Shown here piece after piece: positions 28,601 through 39,499 of a DNA stretch of 64,000 bases. The notes beneath the pieces were generated by a model that had not been told where the DNA came from, did not search any database, and saw only the letters and a list, made by a program, of their open reading frames with translations. The position numbers and the translations under genes were made by a program. How positions within the stretch are numbered: the first letter of the stretch is position 1; the number at the start of each line of letters is the position of its first letter. The DNA lies in NCBI RefSeq assembly GCF_036324505.1, contig NC_086354.1, positions 19,840,707 through 19,904,706 of the forward strand. Direction: 5' to 3'. Origin of the DNA: Eleginops maclovinus. Lineage: Eukaryota > Chordata > Actinopteri > Perciformes > Eleginopidae.

Positions 28601-29726
28601 TTCAGCCTCATGTGTTCGATTTAGCTACAGAACTAGAACCAAGAGACTATCTTCACATAAGAGACTGTAAGCATAATGGTACAGCCAGCCTGGCTCTGTC
28701 CAACGTTTGACAACACCAAAGATCACACAACATGTTCATTTGTATACAAAACAAAAATGTGAAGGTAACAATTTTATACCCGGTGATTTCCCAGAGTCTT
28801 GCCTTCACTGTAAGGATTCCAGGATGAGGAGCTTGCATTCACCAATATTCCAGTTTAACATTCAAGTTATAACGGGACTTTGAGATCTATTGATGCTTCG
28901 GTAAGGATAGTCACCTATTTCTTACCCAAGCTTCCAATCTGTATGCTAAACTAAGATAATCCCTCTCTTGGCTTCAGCTTTCTAGTGCCTGTGGCACTTA
29001 ATTTAAAATGCAGCCCCTCGATTAATCCAAGCACGCTCTGTTTTGTTTAAGACAAATTTGTGTAAATATATGAAAAATGCTGCTTCTAATACCTTTTAAC
29101 ATGTAGCGAGGTGATGGTATGACAAGTGTCTATTTACATTTCTCAAGACATAAGAGTGGCAATCATGTTCGCATCTCTCACTTTGCAGGTGAAATGACAG
29201 GAAAGTAAATGCACTTTGGGAAAAAGTGCTGCTTTAATGTCTCCTCAGGTGAGAAGTGTTATGGTTTGCTTTCACAGTTTTCTCTTCAAACTGTACTACT
29301 TTATTACATAAACAGTTCAACAGGGTAGATTTGACAGTTATGCTCTGAGTCAATTCTTTTTTCTTTAAATAAGTTATTTGAGGAGTTCCTCGTTGATACT
29401 TCTCTTTGTCTTACGTTGGAATTAATGGGAGACAGAAAATAATAGACCCTAATGCAACAGATAAGTCATTTATATGAATGTCAAAGATGTAAGAAAGTAC
29501 ATACCTCTAGCGACAATGAATATATAGAGTGCACTCTCAGGCAGTGTGGGGACGAAGGGGCCGACATATGGAAATGCGTTTCCTTCGGGCTTTATTTCTT
29601 CTTATATTGTTGTTGCAGTCTAGAATTAGTGTTTCGCAACCAGTGGGAATATCATGTTGTACAAATAGTGAGTGATTCAATCACACATTGAATTGTGTCT
29701 CCTCACCCCCTGGGTCAAAGGTATGT

Positions 29727-29734
29727 GTTCCTCC
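29727..29734. repeat. hAT target-site duplication, left copy (GTTCCTCC)
   Basis: GTTCCTCC immediately precedes the CAGAGGTGGGAC terminus and is repeated exactly at 34549-34556 after the right terminus. An 8-bp duplication is diagnostic of hAT insertion. Confidence 0.95.
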
Positions 29735-30369
29735 CAGAGGTGGGACCAAGTCATTGTTTTGCAAGTCACAAGTCTTTGCTTTTAAGTCCCGAGTCAAGTC
29801 AAGCAAGTCCCAAGTCAAGTCCAAAGTCCTACCGTTTGAGTTTCAAGTCCTTTCGAGTCCTTTTAACAACGGAGAAATAATATTTACACAAATCATGTAT
29901 GCTTTTAAGATCTGTATATATTTATCAAACCAAGAACATTGTTCAAACACATCTGAAATAAACAAAGGCAAATGTAATTTCCACAGAAAGGGCTGATATT
30001 GTATTTCCATTGATTATTGCACTATCACCGTCTCAAAAGATCCTCATTTTTGCAAAACACTCTTCACCTTAAAACTTAAATCTAGCCTTGAACTAAAAAA
30101 CATGTCTTCACCCTCAAACAGGTATTTGGAGGATCACAAAAACTGTTGAATGTAACTTTTCCAAATGTGTTACCACTTTATAAAAAATATTTTCAGTCAT
30201 TTTAACTCATTTCAAAACCTAAGTGTAACCTCAACCTTTTCAAACATGTCACCACTTTATACAAGATATCCTCACTCCCAGAAAAGTGTGTGTATGTCTG
30301 GAAGGGGACTAGATGTGAAGTGTCATGAACATGACAATGAACAGAGTTGTGCTTTTCTATGTCAGGGCC

Positions 30370-30828
30370 CTATGCTGCATTGCATTTGCAAAAGATCAAA
30401 TTGGCCAAAAGTCTGTCAGTCATTTGTGCACGATGGGGACGTAGTATGATGCCACCATGGCTGAAAACTCGCTCCACTGGAGCACTAGATGCAGGCACTG
30501 CCAAGACTCTGGTGGCCACTCGGAAGAGTGAAGGAAGAGACTTCATGTTCAGTGCCCAGAGCAAAAGGGCGTTCTGTCCTTCGGCTGTGTCTAGGTAGTG
30601 ACTTAGCTGTAGTGCTGGAGTGGTCCCAACATCCTTCTTCTGCCTCTTATGGTATGCAGCAAACAGCCCTTCTCCTTGTCAAAGGTCCTCTTGCTCTTCT
30701 TCATCAACCAGAGGCACAGGTTGCTCAGTCTCTGTAGCATCTTGCAGGATCAATTCTGGAAAAACATTTAACAGCAGCAGAAACAAAAGAGCCCTTACTA
30801 CCATTGGTGTTGGTGATACAGTGTTAGA
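30370..30828 (-). pseudogene. hAT-1 transposase exon 3 (C-terminal dimerisation domain)
   Basis: The exon follows an acceptor (CATTTTTCAG) ending at 30829. The C-terminal part reads VLAVPASSAPVERVFSHGG and RPHRAQMTDRLLANLIFCKC, the hAT dimerisation domain with the catalytic Glu in PVERVFS, then a stop at 30370. An in-frame TGA at 30681-30679 interrupts the acidic linker before this domain. The intron between exons 2 and 3 is only about 80 bp. Confidence 0.85.
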
Positions 30829-30907
30829 CTGAAAAATGCTATTATTGATGCTGTCAATAAGATCAGACTACGAGAAAAAAAGTTGCATGGAAGTCAATAA
30901 TATTTAC

Positions 30908-32559
30908 CTTTAACTTGTTGTGCCACCTCTGCTTTGATGTCACGATTGACCAGTACATGGTGCTCCACCCACAGCAGAGAAAAGGCTGGATCCAAGGCGG
31001 CTGCTTTAAGGTAGACTGGGTCTGAAAAGGGGGCAGTGATTCCATCTTGAGTCCTGGCCATTTTCACTTTAATGAAGATCCCAAGAAATCTTTTGTTCAG
31101 GGATGCCTGGAGACCTCCGACCAGGCCGCTCAGGAAACGAACTTGAGGCTTCAGCTTCTCAAGGTGATGATGGAGGGACAAGACGGATGGAACAACTGCA
31201 CTGATTGTGACGACCTTCTCTCCCTGTGTCAAATCAGTTGCTTCTCCAAATGGCTTCAAGATGTCCACCAACTGCTTCAACAGATTCCACTCTCGTGGTG
31301 TGGATGACAATTCCTTATGCCCAGCCTTTTCTAGAATGGCACAGAGCTTTAGATGATCACACTGGAGAACTGCCTTTACTTGCCTCAGTGTTGAGTTCCA
31401 TCTTGTGTTGACTGCAGCAGGGATGCCTTTCTGTTCCCCAAATTACTATCAAACACATCTTTGAATGTTGTGCTTGTGTGCAGCAATGAGCTAAGTTTTG
31501 ATAACTTGGAAACAGAAGGACATGCCACTTTTGTTTCTTTCAAACCGTGTCCAACCACCAGCTGAAGAGTATGCACAAAACACTGCAGGCGCTGTTTCTT
31601 GGCGCTGAAGTATTTAAATACTTCAACAGTGTAAAGTATTTAAATACTTTCAATGTATTCCACATATGTATATATTTCACATCCTCAAATCTGTATTGTT
31701 GATATTGTAAATATTCTTCTCTCTTTTTCACTATTTTATTTATCTTTTGCACCATGTATGTTGAGTTGTTGGAGGAGCACGCGACATAAGATTTTCATTG
31801 CCAACATATACGCTGTATCTGCTGTGCATATGACAAATAAAACCTTGAAACCTTGAAACCTTCTTTGCCATAGCAGCATCTACTGTTTGCTGTTCTTCCA
31901 GGGTTAAGTCACACCAGAGATCAGGGTCATCAAGATGATCTCCGTCATCATCCTCTTGTTCACTGGGGAAGCACACAGTGAATGCCTTTCGCATGTTAGC
32001 AGCATTGTCACTAATACTGTAGTCCAATTTATCTTTGATGTTGTATTCATCGCATATTGACTCAAATTGGTCACAGATTCGTTCAGCTGTGTGTGAGCCT
32101 TTGAAGCGATTGCAGGCCAAGAGATTTGTATTTAGCTGTATCCTCTCTTTAGCTGTCTCTTTCTCTATCCAGTGGACAGTGACACCAAGGAATCCCCTCA
32201 TCTTTCGGTCAGACCAAATGTCCACAGTGACTGAAACATGCTCAGTGTTGCTCAATTGAGTTTTTAATCTTGAACGTCTCTCCCCAGCGAGGCTCTCTGT
32301 TTCTGATGTCAACGTTCTGCGACACACTGGGCTGTACTTACTGTCAATTACTTTCAGAAAGTGCCGAAAACTCTTGTGTTCCACAATAGACAGAAGAAGG
32401 TTGCAATCAATAATCACGTCGGACAGTACTGCGTTGGTGATAGCCTTCTGCTGTGGATGACTCATGATGTAATGCACTACACGACTGTCCAAGAATTGTG
32501 AGATTGAAGGCTGTTGTGGTTCATCTATGATGCTTCTACTCATCTGGTATTCTTCAAAT
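30908..32559 (-). pseudogene. hAT-1 transposase exon 2 (catalytic core), interrupted
   Basis: It follows a CTTACCTGCTACAG acceptor and begins FEEYQMSRS. One open stretch of over 200 codons includes TVDIWSD (first catalytic Asp region) and SISDNAANMRKAF (second Asp). It then meets a 260-bp insertion at 31601-31860. Beyond it come CFVHTLQLVVGHGLKET and, after a frameshift near 31435, VNTRWNSTL, all standard hAT blocks. The exon ends at 30908 with AAAG then GTAAAT. Most similar in layout to ZBED1/ZBED4-type hAT proteins. Not functional as it stands. Confidence 0.85.
31601..31860 (+). mobile_element. Nested LINE-type 3' fragment, 5'-truncated, with TTCTT target duplication
   Basis: A 260-bp plus-strand segment sits between TTCTT at 31596-31600 and TTCTT at 31861-31865, exactly where hAT-1 exon 2 breaks. 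Its end reads GACAAATAAAACC followed by repeated TTGAAACC, the short-repeat tail typical of L2/CR1-group non-LTR retrotransposons. No reverse-transcriptase sequence remains, so only the 3' end was copied. The duplication of hAT sequence dates it as younger than the hAT insertion. Confidence 0.8.
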
Positions 32560-32748
32560 CTGTAGCAGGTAAGCATATAAAACTAATGTCAGAAAGTCCC
32601 TTATAGCCACACATACATTGCATTTGAAACTATCTCCTCATATATCAATGCTAACATTGTGTTCATATTTATTTTTGTATTATTATGAATTGTATTGTAT
32701 ACTGTAAGATTGTGTTTGTTTTAACATTGATAAAATACATTTCCATTT

Positions 32749-33191
32749 TCAGTGTACACTTACTATATTAATTTATATTTTTCCTGCTTTACCTTGCCAT
32801 CAAGCAGCCCTTTCCGACAGGAAACTGAAGTATGCTTGTTAATGCACTCTCCAGCACACCTGATTCCATTGGCAAAAACAGCAATTTTACCTGCATCACA
32901 CAGAAATTGCTGGTCTATGCTGGCTCAATGATTAAGTTTAATTGTGCTATTCTATGTCTTTGTTGATAGTTCAGCTTTGTCGTGATTTACCTAAATTACA
33001 TAAACGACCTCAATGAGGCAGCAGTAGCCTAGCAACTCCTTTGTGCTGCAAAGTAAAATAGCCATTTTGGTCAATGGAATCTGGTGTGCTGGAGAGAGTG
33101 AGATATACTTAGTTTTCCTATCGGAAAAATCGTCTGGCAGCAAGCTAAAATGGTACCCATATTTATAATATAAAGTACATTAAACTGACCT
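32749..33191. repeat. Nested palindromic (fold-back/MITE-like) element 1
   Basis: The arms 32749-32922 and 33000-33191 are diverged inverted copies. CTCTCCAGCACACC and GATTCCATTG at 32847-32870 are matched in reverse by CAATGGAATC and GGTGTGCTGGAG at 33076-33098, and TTTCCGACAGGAAA by its counterpart near 33118-33131. No coding capacity. It lies in the intron between hAT-1 exons 1 and 2. Boundaries are approximate, and I cannot see a clean target duplication. Confidence 0.65.
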
Positions 33192-33320
33192 TGATTTGAT
33201 TAGGCTTGCTTTAGTTTTGCTGCTGGCAGCAGTTTACTGTGTATGATCCACTGACTAGCTGCTAAGTACATACAATCTCGCTTCAAAAAATCCTAAACTA
33301 TCCTTTTACAATATATGTAT

Positions 33321-33904
33321 GGATAAGTTCACTATGTTGCACTTTGAGCCCCATTTCTGGTTTGTCTAGGATGAAATAGTTTGTTTGACACCGACATTGT
33401 AACGATTGGTCCCACATGCTGCATGTACGGGCATTCATAAAGCGGACCTTAAATCAACCTTAAACGTTCGTTTTCAAAGATGTGCAACTCACCGAGTGCT
33501 CACTGGTTAGTGGTGATGCTCCAAAACGAGTGTCTTAGCGAAATACAGTTTCTGTCGTGTTTAATTTGCCATTTTGTATTCCAAATATCAAGCGGAGGTT
33601 AATAGCCTATACTCAGTGAGGTATCTGAAAACATAGCTAGTTCCACAATAGCAAATAACACGGATGGAAACCAAATATAATAATTATACGAACATCACGT
33701 ACCACTCGGTGAGTTGCTCATCTTTGAAAACGAGTGTTTAGGGTTGTTTTAAGGACAATTATGAATGCCTGTAGCCAACCATTCTGAAGCAGGGGTTGAT
33801 TCCAAATTGGCCAAAAGCTGGAGACCGGACCAATCGTCAACATTTCTATTTCATCCAAGACGACCCAGAAAGGGGGCTCAAAGTGCGAAATAGTGAACTT
33901 ATCC
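33321..33904. repeat. Nested palindromic (fold-back/MITE-like) element 2
   Basis: The arms 33321-33505 and 33705-33904 are inverted copies. GGATAAGTTCACTAT at the left end is matched by its reverse complement at the right end, and GCACTTTGAGCCCC and TCGTTTTCAAAGATG also recur inverted. It has a unique centre of about 200 bp and no coding capacity. It lies in the same hAT-1 intron, about 130 bp from element 1. Confidence 0.7.
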
Positions 33905-34031
33905 ATTAATGAACCCACAGGAGATACCGTTTAGCGTGTTCGTAAGCCAAGGTGACGTTTACAGTCTCATTGATATGTAGCTAGCTAGCAATTACCCAAT
34001 AAGCTAGTGTTGGCTTTCATTCAAAACTTAC

Positions 34032-34207
34032 CGTTCTTTGTGCAACTTCAAATGTGGAACGAAGTTGGAAGATGTCGCGTCTCCGTCTGTTATCTTCGCC
34101 CCTCATGTTTTATAGACTGCAGTTCTTTTTTTGTTGACCACCTCAACGTTTTTAAATCCAAACGAAACTACCCGTGGTATCATTTGTGCCTACTTGGCGC
34201 CTTATAG
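34032..34207 (-). pseudogene. hAT-1 transposase exon 1 (BED zinc finger, damaged)
   Basis: On the minus strand the exon contains SFVW, then FGFK, then AVYKT followed by a TGA where the family has Cys-Gly, then AKITDGDATSSNFVPHLKLH and KER. This is the BED zinc-finger layout: aromatic N-terminus, C-x2-C, and a SNFxxHLKxH helix. A donor (AACG then GTAAGT) ends the exon at 34032. Splicing to the acceptor at 32560 gives an in-frame junction, HKER joined to FEEYQ. Damage: SFVW and FGFK lie in different frames, and the TGA at 34105-34103 replaces a zinc-ligand cysteine. The left boundary (true start codon) is not determined; a frame with an ATG at 34364 reads into SFVW. Confidence 0.75.
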
Positions 34208-34548
34208 TTTGTTCCGCCTCATTGGTTGTCCAGTATTTTGATTGGTTGGATGCCGTCAGATCAAAACAACGTGGATCTAATTTGATTGGATGTTGTGCCA
34301 CACACACGTTACGCACACATATGCACAAAGGTGCAAAGAGAGATAGTGCAGTCCATGTCAACATAATTTTTAATCTTTGGGTTTGGGGAAAGTAGCAAGT
34401 CTTTTCAAGTCAAAAGGGGCAAGTCCAAGTGCGAGTCACTGATGTTAAAGTCAAAGTGCAAGTCTTTTTAGATTTTGTCAAGTCTAGAGTCATTCATGAC
34501 TCGAGTCTGACTCGAGTCCAAGTCATGTGACTCGAGTCCACAACTCTG

Positions 34549-34556
34549 GTTCCTCC
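34549..34556. repeat. hAT target-site duplication, right copy (GTTCCTCC)
   Basis: Exact repeat of 29727-29734, directly after the CCACAACTCTG terminus. Confidence 0.95.
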
Positions 34557-34945
34557 AGTGTTTTCTCTATTTTTTCATGCTTATGTGTCACGGAAAGTTA
34601 AATAATGGATTTTCACCCCTGTATTATAGGTTCAAACACTTAAAAATACGGCGTTGTAGTGAATGGCATGCAGGTTGGAGATGGAGTCGTGTTACCTTTA
34701 TGTCACCAGTTTGAATTAAATCTCTTTTCAGTCCCTCAATGTCTGCTGCTTACACGCTTTTAAGAAATGTGCATTGTTCCTACGTGCTTTCAAGATCAAC
34801 ATGCGTTAACATGGACAAATAAAAGATTTAAGCCTGGAGCTCTGCTTGTTCCAAGGTCTCGTTTTTCCCTAAATGTCAACCCGAAATTGACGCTGATTGG
34901 ATATCAGATTTTGTTTGATATGTACTCTTGTGTATTATTTATATA

Positions 34946-35168
34946 CAGTTCTGGAAAAAATTAAGAGACCACTCCAAATGTTTCTTAAATCTTTATCTCT
35001 ACATGTATGGCAGCCAGTCCAGTGTCTGTTGAATTCCAACACAGAAAAATTGTCAGTAGTTTAGAGAATACAATAAAATAAAATAAAAATGTATTTAACT
35101 CAAAGACAAATAATAAAACAAGGGAAAATGATAATGCTGAAGTGGTCTCTTAATTTTTTCCGCGGCTG
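34946..35168. mobile_element. Miniature Tc1/mariner-type element (MITE), 223 bp
   Basis: Inverted termini of about 28 bp: CAGTTCTGGAAAAAATTAAG at the left, and CAGCCGCGGAAAAAATTAAG read inward from the right, each continuing AGACCACT. TA dinucleotides flank both ends (34944-34945, 35169-35170). The centre is AT-rich and non-coding. The structure is that of a non-autonomous TA-targeting element. Confidence 0.9.
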
Positions 35169-35539
35169 TATATTTGTAGGTTTGTTTTATGAGCTTAAAC
35201 TAATGGAAACTCAAGCAAATCACAAAAAAAGAAACATCCCATTTTGTTTTGTTTTTTGTGGGGGGGTAATGTTCTTGTTTACAGCACATTGAACATCCAT
35301 CATGACATGCAACAACATTCTGGATTCACATGCTAGAACCACCCCTTTCTCATCAGTACATTATATCTCAATAAAAGAAAAGTCAACAACATCCCCTATA
35401 ATACACCAGTCAGTCAAGTTCTCCTCTTAACTGTGTCCTCCCAGATGTGCACTTAAAAGTTAATCCCGATTCGAGGAGCAATTGTGGATGTGTCACACTA
35501 GCGTAAGGCTTTAAAGCCTTTCTTAGGTAGGGGTGATGG

Positions 35540-35820
35540 TGGTAACAAGGCCCAACAGAAGACTATTAGGGTACGTTGCAAATGTCGCCCTCGTGTCATT
35601 GTATTGCCTGACAGCTGTGAATGGCAGAGACAGAGAGGTCATAACGGGGAATTTCATCCGCTCTCCGGCGAGGAGCAAGCCGAGACGCGCACCTTTGTCA
35701 GGCAATCCGGAGCTCGGCTGACAGATAACTGATACCTGGGCTTTAAAAGAAATGAGAAACGAGCGCAAGTCTAGGGCATCATAATCCCTTTGGAAAGGTT
35801 TTCCATCTGTCACAAATGGT
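35540..35820. promoter_or_regulatory. Candidate conserved non-coding element, TALE-type TGACAG motifs
   Basis: A GC-richer, non-repetitive block in intergenic DNA, with TGACAGCTGT at 35609-35618, TGACAG at 35719-35724 and an inverted TGTCA at 35696-35700. TGACAG is the core bound by Meis/TGIF homeodomain proteins. No protein family is recognisable in its open frames. Confidence 0.25.
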
Positions 35821-36215
35821 GGTGACCGGGCTTGGGTAATTTCCCCACAGGATTTACAGAGAACATAAAAAAAAGAGCCGTGTAATATTCCCCCCTAACT
35901 CAAAGAGCCGGCCCGGTAGACAGAAGCAGTGCAGTCAGGTATGCAGGGATATACTGATCCACTCTTTTCATTCCATATGAAAAGCCAGGGTGTATGTTTG
36001 CAAGACTTGATAGGCATCTGTGGATCTTCTGAAATGTAGAAACCACTGTATGGGTGTGTTTTGATCAGACCGTGATGCAAAACAAATACATGTTTAGAGC
36101 ACAGAAAAAAAGGACCCTGTTGCTCTTGGTGAAAAACTGTGTGAGAAAATGCCTGTGGGATCTGGCCTTAAATAAGGAGTGTTCTTTTTATTCCCCCTTT
36201 TAAACCCTGTCGTTT

Positions 36216-36421
36216 AGGAATTACATTTAAATACACCTCACCTCATATGTCTAGCTCTGTGAACATAATTGAGACGTCAGAATTATGTTCAGGAGCAACA
36301 TTTAGTTTGAGGGAATAAAGTGCTACATGTATGCACAGGGCAAGAGATAGGACGATAGGATTGTATGGTGGATGAAGTTAAAACGGAGCCAAACATATGA
36401 GGTGAGGTAAATGTAATTTCT
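36216..36421. repeat. Inverted-repeat unit, possible MITE relic
   Basis: Left arm 36216-36249 (AGGAATTACATTT, six extra bases, CACCTCACCTCATATG) and right arm 36394-36421 (its reverse complement without the extra bases) enclose about 145 bp. A third, diverged copy of the arm lies at 36548-36568. There is no visible target duplication, so a transposon origin is only suggested. Confidence 0.4.
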
Positions 36422-39400
36422 AAACTGGATGATAATGACAGCAGTCCCTCCCTGACAACTTACCACAGACTGGATGAGGGAAACATGGTGCTACACGGTG
36501 ATGAGAATCTCTAACGTCTTCCTTATAAACAAAAGGCATTTCAAAAATATGAGGTGGTAAGTGTAATATTGCACTACATTAATAGTAGAATGTGAAGATG
36601 TTACTATTTCATAATGTACACATGTTCAATTTTCAAGACCAAGTCATTGTAAATCAACTTCATCTATTGCATGACCAGTGAGAAAGGATTTGCTGAACGG
36701 AGGAATGTCACAACAGCAGTGATCTGCAGCTGCATTGAGGTTATTAAGACTTCGGCACCGACAAATCGGCTGTGGGGTCAAGGGTCACTAGGGCTCATTA
36801 CCCTTGACAGGATTCTGCCTTTTATAATTGGATACTGCATCATAAATGGTGCTGTTTCACATAAGGAAGGAGACACAGATCTGGCAAAGGATTTTCCCTG
36901 CGGCAGATATTAATGGGCCATTGCTTTTCTCCTGTGTAAAGAGAGCTTCACACAGCTCATAGGCAGCTTTAACTATTGTTTATGGCTTCTTAAACACAAA
37001 GACAAACGGCAGAAAACGGTTTGTAGGTCTCTATATTCTCTTAGGCATGATATTTATTTATTTATTTATTAGAACACTGTATCATTTTCTAATGTCATTT
37101 TTCTCTGTTCGGAATAACTTTATAATGGCAGCTAATTGAATTGAACACACATTTTGTTTTATGATACTAATTTAGCATTTACATATAGTTAGTAATATAT
37201 ACAAACAACACTTGCGTCTTTGCTTGGGTCTTTCCAGGAGCAGACCTTGTGAGTTCTTTCAGACTTTGTTGTATTTTGAGGTGTTGTTGTACTTCATACA
37301 CCTGCATATTTTGCTTCCCACCACCTACTGTTTGGCAGCTGGGAACGCTGGTGGGTGGCATATGTTGCCGGAGTGTGGTTGATATGGAAGAGACCTGTGT
37401 ACCGAGCAGAGACCTGTGGGTGTGAGAGGCGGATGCCTGGGCCTACTGTGCTGCGCACTGAGTCAAACTTTGTGTGATATGATGCAGGACTCCACCACCT
37501 TTGCTGAGAGGCGAAACTACGTAGGTGGCATATTTCCCTGATGGTTGATGGTGTCAGGTACAGTGCTCTCCAGAGAGAGACCTGTGGGTATATAGGACTG
37601 GGTCTTTGGTCTTATGATGAGGTGCAACGACACCGGCAGTGTTGGCCCACTTTCAGCATGGAATGAAAGTGCATGTGAGGATTATTCTAGTAAACTTTGT
37701 GTTGTGGACAGTTATGGAGCTGTGTGCTTAAAGCCAAACATTGTGGCCCTCTTGCCCTCTGCCAAGCATCTCTTTGGGTTCACAGCATTGATGTATTAGA
37801 GAGCCAGGTAATCCCTTACAGCGCAAAAAGCACTACCCCCCATACTGTAGAATAATGAGACACAAAAACCTTGGACAGAACATATGCTTGACCTGCAAAA
37901 ACAGTCCATTATTAGAGACCAGGAAAATGTATAAAGTACAAGCAGCCAAAGCCAGGCAAACCCTGATATCTGATGTGAGTCGCACAACACAAAGGAAACT
38001 TGGAAGGAAATAATGTGAGTTCTGCAGTGAATGGGTGCTCTGCTCAGGCCATAATGGTTAAAACTGTTGGTTATATAGATGTTTTCTAGATGCAAAGGAA
38101 TGATTATATTATACTTAGCAGTATCCAGTTATCACACATCTGTATATTTATTATTCAATAGGTTTGCTGGGTTGCCTGATGATAAACACAATGGGAAAAC
38201 ATTTTAATAGACTCAACAATAATCTTTTCTTGCAAATGACTGGTTACTATTATTTGTTGTGTCCTCTGACTGAAACGGTTAATAATGATACCAGTGGTTT
38301 AAAGTGGCAGCCTTATATTACCACTGGGTCACTGTGTCAGCATTACCACAGGGGCAGATTTACAGGCAGAGCCCTCCCTACACACCCCCATCTTTCCTGC
38401 TATTGTCCTTTTAGTTCATACAAATCAGCTCAACAACATTGCCTGAACAAGCAATAACACTGAGTTGCGAAGACAAGAACATTACATTAATTAATCTGCT
38501 TTGTGTTTGTTTTCAATGTCATTTTACCCAACATTCTGGATATACTGTACATGTCAAGTCAAGCATCGACTCACAGGTGTGAATGTGAGTGCATGTGTGT
38601 TTCAGTGTTTTAGCACTTTTGATGAAATTTCCAGGGTCTCCATGTTTTCCTCCCAATGTATCCTGGCATATGCGCGGCCCTCTGGACTCTAAAAAGGTCA
38701 TAGATGGGTCTGAAGAAAAGATGTTCTCCGTTAATTATTGATTTTGCCCTCAAAAATTATAGATCGTGATTTCAAGGTTCTATTCAAATATTTAAAAAAG
38801 TCCCCGTTGTTTAAACTGATCAAAGATTATTGCAATCTTACCTGTTCCCTCTTTCTTCCCTCTGCTAAACAGGTAAATATGGCTCAGAATATCAATGAAA
38901 GCAACAGTGCATGGCCTTGAAATTATGCCTGTCTGATGCTCACCCTTGAGACACAGTTGAACAGTTCAGCGATGAACCAGAGCGGAGCGGTGTGAATGAA
39001 TATGCTCTTTGACTGGGTGAGTGGAAACCGTAACCCCCTCTGCCGGGCTGCCTGACAGCCTCCTGCTGTTCAGCACTTGACTCGTGGCAGCTAACAAAGT
39101 TTTTTGTTTTTATTATGGATGGTATGTTTTGGTGGATCACAAGATAAGTCACTCTGAAATGTAATGAGCAAAACTTTTTAAGATGAAGTTGTAAGACAGC
39201 GTAGCCCCCTTCAACGCTTTATTATTTCAGACAACAGAACAGGAACCTTTTATAAGAAGTACAGTACGTTTAAGTACATTTGAATTGGTGGGTGAAAGTA
39301 ATTATCAGACTGGTAAGAGAAACCAGAAGTGTGCTGTGTCCCTGCAAGCAACAACCAGTGTGCAACTGCCTTGAATACAAATAAGTGCCATGAAAGTGTT

Positions 39401-39499
39401 TAAAGTTGCAGTCTGATATCATAAATAGTTGTTAAGAGTAATTCAAAAGTGCCAGAATATATCTCTCTGCAAAAAGTAAATACGCTTAGGAGAAGAGAA

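Larger units (their letters stand above)
24382..29726. other. Intergenic, no gene seen
   Basis: It contains the family A fragment at 24998, the AC tract at 25645 and otherwise unique AT-rich sequence. No recognisable exon, RNA gene or transposon terminus. Open frames such as 27847-28128 and 27700-27981 have no family resemblance that I can see. Confidence 0.55.
29735..34548 (-). mobile_element. hAT transposon 1, 4814 bp, BED-finger transposase, with nested insertions
   Basis: Termini are imperfect inverted repeats: CAGAGGTGGGAC at the left and CAGAGTTGTGGAC read inward from the right. They are flanked by a perfect 8-bp duplication. Both subterminal regions (about 29748-29862 and 34397-34542) are crowded with AAGTC motifs. 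The minus strand carries a transposase with at least three exons. Inside are a LINE-type 3' fragment (31601-31860) splitting exon 2, and two palindromic elements (32749-33191, 33321-33904) in intron 1. Stop codons and frameshifts make it non-autonomous now. Its length without the insertions would be roughly 3.5 kb, ordinary for an autonomous hAT. Confidence 0.95.
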
